DNA from: Alphaproteobacteria bacterium
GTDB taxonomy: Bacteria > Pseudomonadota > Alphaproteobacteria > Micavibrionales > UBA2020
DNA: 8,743 nucleotides
Assembly (NCBI GenBank): GCA_018971405.1
Contig: JAGXAX010000046.1
Location: 1-8,743, forward strand
Reading direction: 5' to 3'
In this document: in pieces, positions 6,831 through 8,743 of the stretch
Layout: every line of letters starts with the position of its first letter
Numbering within the stretch: position 1 is the first letter of the stretch
Position numbers and translations under genes: made by a program
Notes under the pieces: generated by a model
Told to the model about the DNA's origin: nothing
Databases searched by the model: none
Seen by the model: the letters and a program-made list of their open reading frames with translations, nothing else

Positions 6831-8743
6831 TTGGTCACCGCCCTTAAGATGCGCTCGGGCGTGGCGGGCGCGTCGAGATGGCCTTGCGGATTGACGGACA
6901 GGGCCGCATCCTTGAGCGCCAGAAACACGGCCGTCGCCAGCATCAGCGGCGGCTCGCCCACGGCTTTGGAATTGTAAATCGTGTCTTCCTGATTGATTTC
7001 GTCATAGAGCGCAACGCGGAAATCCTTGGGGATGTCGCGTCCGGTTGGAATCTTGTATGTGCTAGGCGCGTGGGTTTTGATAATCCCCTTGCCGTCCCAC
7101 CACAATTCCTCCGACGTCAGCCAGCCAGCGCCCTGCACGAAACCGCCCTCGATCTGCCCGATGTCCACGGCGGGATTGATGGAGCGCCCGACGTCGTGGA
7201 GAATGTCGGCGCGAAGAATGCTGCTCTCGCCCGTCAGCGTGTCGATGATCACTTCCGCGATCGCCGCGCCATAGGCGAAATAATAAAACGGTCGGCCTTT
7301 CGCCGCCGGCCTGTCCCAGTCGATCTTCGGTGTCTTGTAAAATCCCGTGCTGGAGAGCGAAATCCGCTCCGTGTAGGCGCCTTGCACCAGCTCTTTCCAC
7401 GGCATGTTGCGGCCTGCGTCGAATTTGTCCAGCCGTTCCTTGATCGTCAGCGCTGCCGCTTCCGCCGCTTTGCCGTTCATGTCCACGCCGCTGGAGGCCG
7501 CCGTCGCCGAGGTGTTCGGCACTTTGCCAGTGCTGGTCGCCGTGATTTTGACGAAGTCGAGCGGAATGCCGAAGGTATCGGCAACGATCTGGCAGACTTT
7601 GATGTGCAGCCCCTGCCCCATCTCCGTGCCGCCGTGGTTGACCTGCACGCTGCCGTCTTTATAGACATGCACGAGCGCGCCCGCCTGATTGAGCATGGTG
7701 AGCGTGAAACTGATGCCGAACTTCACCGGCGTAAAGGCGATGCCTTTTTTGAGGATTTTGCTTTTTGCGTTGAAATCCCGCACCTCTTGCACGCGCCTGG
7801 CGTAATCGCCGGATTTCTCGAGCTGCGCGAAAATCCCGTGCGTGATGCTGTCCTCGACCGTCATGTGATAATGCGTGGTGCAGCGCTTACCGAGTTTGCC
7901 TTTCGGGTCGTAAAGATTGACCTTGCGCACGGCGAGCGGCTCTTTGCCGAGTTTGCGGGCGATTTCATCGACGATATATTCGATCAGCAGCAACCCCTGC
8001 GGCCCGCCGAAACCACGGAACGCGGTATTGGAAACCTTGTTGGTCTTGCAGCGGTAGCTCGTCACTTTCGCGTTGCCGAGAAAATAGGCGTTGTCGGCAT
8101 GGAACATCGCGCGGTCGGCGACGGCGTTCGACAAATCCGCCGAATAGCCGCAATTGACCATATGCGTCATTTCGATGCCGCCGATCAGGCCCTTGTCGTC
8201 GAAGCCGACCCTGTAGGTGCAATGCAGATCGTGCCTTTTTCCGGTCATGGTCATGTCGTCGTCGCGATCGAGCCGCAGTTTCACCGGACGCCCCGTCTTC
8301 CGCGCCAGCAACGCCGCCGCGCAGGCGAACAATGACGCCTGACTTTCCTTGCCTCCGAAGCCGCCGCCCATGCGGCGCATATCCACCGTCACCGCGTGAT
8401 CGGCAATTCCCATCACCTTGGCGATCAGATGCTGCACTTCAGTCGGATGCTGCGTCGAAGAGTAACAATGCATCTCGCCGTTTTCGAGCGGCGTGACGAG
8501 CGCCACCTGCCCTTCGAGGTAAAAATGTTCCTGCCCGCCGATATCGAACGCGCCTTCCAGCACGTGTGCGGATTTTTGAATACCCGCCGCGGCATCTCCG
8601 ATCTGCATCACGTAAGGATCGCCGACGAAAGATTTCTCCTTCACCGCCGTTTGCACATCGAGGATGGCGGGCAGAACTTCATATTCCACTACGGCTTTGC
8701 GCGCGGCGGTGCGGGCGATCTCTATCGTATCCGCCGCGACGGC
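6827..8743 (-). CDS. xdhB: Xanthine dehydrogenase molybdopterin-binding subunit XdhB (partial, N-terminus outside window)
   Basis: The large subunit hydroxylates hypoxanthine and xanthine to urate at a molybdenum centre; electrons leave through the FeS/FAD subunit, presumably encoded upstream. The window shows 638 residues, and the frame is open to the right edge. Two-subunit bacterial XdhB is about 770-780 aa, so roughly 130-140 N-terminal residues are missing. Key residues of characterised XDH are retained. The Glu of GGFGGKE (bovine E802) is encoded at 8345-8347, the Arg of AFRGFGGPQG (bovine R880) at 8015-8017 and the Glu of VGEPP (bovine E1261) at 6953-6955. The cofactor loop GGTEMGQGL and the KFGISFT and STGFY segments, which hold the substrate-sandwiching phenylalanines, are also present. 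This favours a true xanthine dehydrogenase over aldehyde oxidase or a CoA reductase. The GTG at 8689 is internal, because upstream codons still match the family (VAADTIEIARTAAR). Confidence 0.95.
   Translation of the reverse strand, partial: AVAADTIEIARTAARKAVVEYEVLPAILDVQTAVKEKSFVGDPYVMQIGDAAAGIQKSAHVLEGAFDIGGQEHFYLEGQVALVTPLENGEMHCYSSTQHPTEVQHLIAKVMGIADHAVTVDMRRMGGGFGGKESQASLFACAAALLARKTGRPVKLRLDRDDDMTMTGKRHDLHCTYRVGFDDKGLIGGIEMTHMVNCGYSADLSNAVADRAMFHADNAYFLGNAKVTSYRCKTNKVSNTAFRGFGGPQGLLLIEYIVDEIARKLGKEPLAVRKVNLYDPKGKLGKRCTTHYHMTVEDSITHGIFAQLEKSGDYARRVQEVRDFNAKSKILKKGIAFTPVKFGISFTLTMLNQAGALVHVYKDGSVQVNHGGTEMGQGLHIKVCQIVADTFGIPLDFVKITATSTGKVPNTSATAASSGVDMNGKAAEAAALTIKERLDKFDAGRNMPWKELVQGAYTERISLSSTGFYKTPKIDWDRPAAKGRPFYYFAYGAAIAEVIIDTLTGESSILRADILHDVGRSINPAVDIGQIEGGFVQGAGWLTSEELWWDGKGIIKTHAPSTYKIPTGRDIPKDFRVALYDEINQEDTIYNSKAVGEPPLMLATAVFLALKDAALSVNPQGHLDAPATPERILRAVTK

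Noticed and set aside
6878..8335. A 485-codon open frame on the plus strand opposite xdhB
   Set aside because: It lies fully antisense to a conserved gene and has the same His/Arg-rich composition, with no initiation context and no known fold.
1..8743. CRISPR arrays, tRNA or rRNA genes, insertion sequences, phage or defence genes
   Set aside because: The window is covered almost end to end by conserved metabolic and repair genes. I saw no tandem repeats with spacers, no transposase-like proteins and no RNA-gene signatures.

Overview
The window is gene-dense and moderately G+C-rich. Every gene I can support lies on the minus strand, so transcription runs from high to low coordinates. The yebC-ruvC-ruvA-ruvB order, a full-length alphaproteobacterial-style YebC, and a membrane-bound PuuD urate oxidase beside xanthine dehydrogenase genes suggest an alphaproteobacterium. 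That is inference from protein character and gene order; I cannot name a genus.

Right half (8743 down to 3255), purine and glyoxylate catabolism. In transcription order: the large molybdopterin subunit of xanthine dehydrogenase (xdhB, 5' end outside the window), its maturation factor xdhC, a malate synthase A (aceB), and puuD, a membrane urate hydroxylase with a cytochrome c tail. XdhB and XdhC would oxidise hypoxanthine and xanthine to urate. PuuD would oxidise urate to 5-hydroxyisourate and pass electrons to the respiratory chain. Later ureide breakdown, whose genes are not visible here, can release glyoxylate, and malate synthase would condense that with acetyl-CoA to malate. The junctions are two 4-base stop/start overlaps and a 1-base gap, so this reads as one operon.

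Centre (3161-3254): the only true intergenic gap, 94 bases, much more A+T-rich than its surroundings. It probably holds the yebC promoter.

Left half (3160 down to 1), expression control and recombination: yebC, a small unrecognised protein with one predicted N-terminal membrane helix, ruvC, ruvA and ruvB (3' end outside the window). The junctions are 4-base overlaps or a 3-base gap. RuvA and RuvB migrate Holliday junctions and RuvC resolves them.

I see no tRNA, rRNA, CRISPR array, insertion sequence, phage gene or long repeat. No gene is visibly broken; the two end genes are cut only by the window edges. I do not find a clearly new system. The points most worth a second look are the malate synthase embedded in the purine operon and the unnamed membrane-anchored protein coupled between yebC and ruvC.
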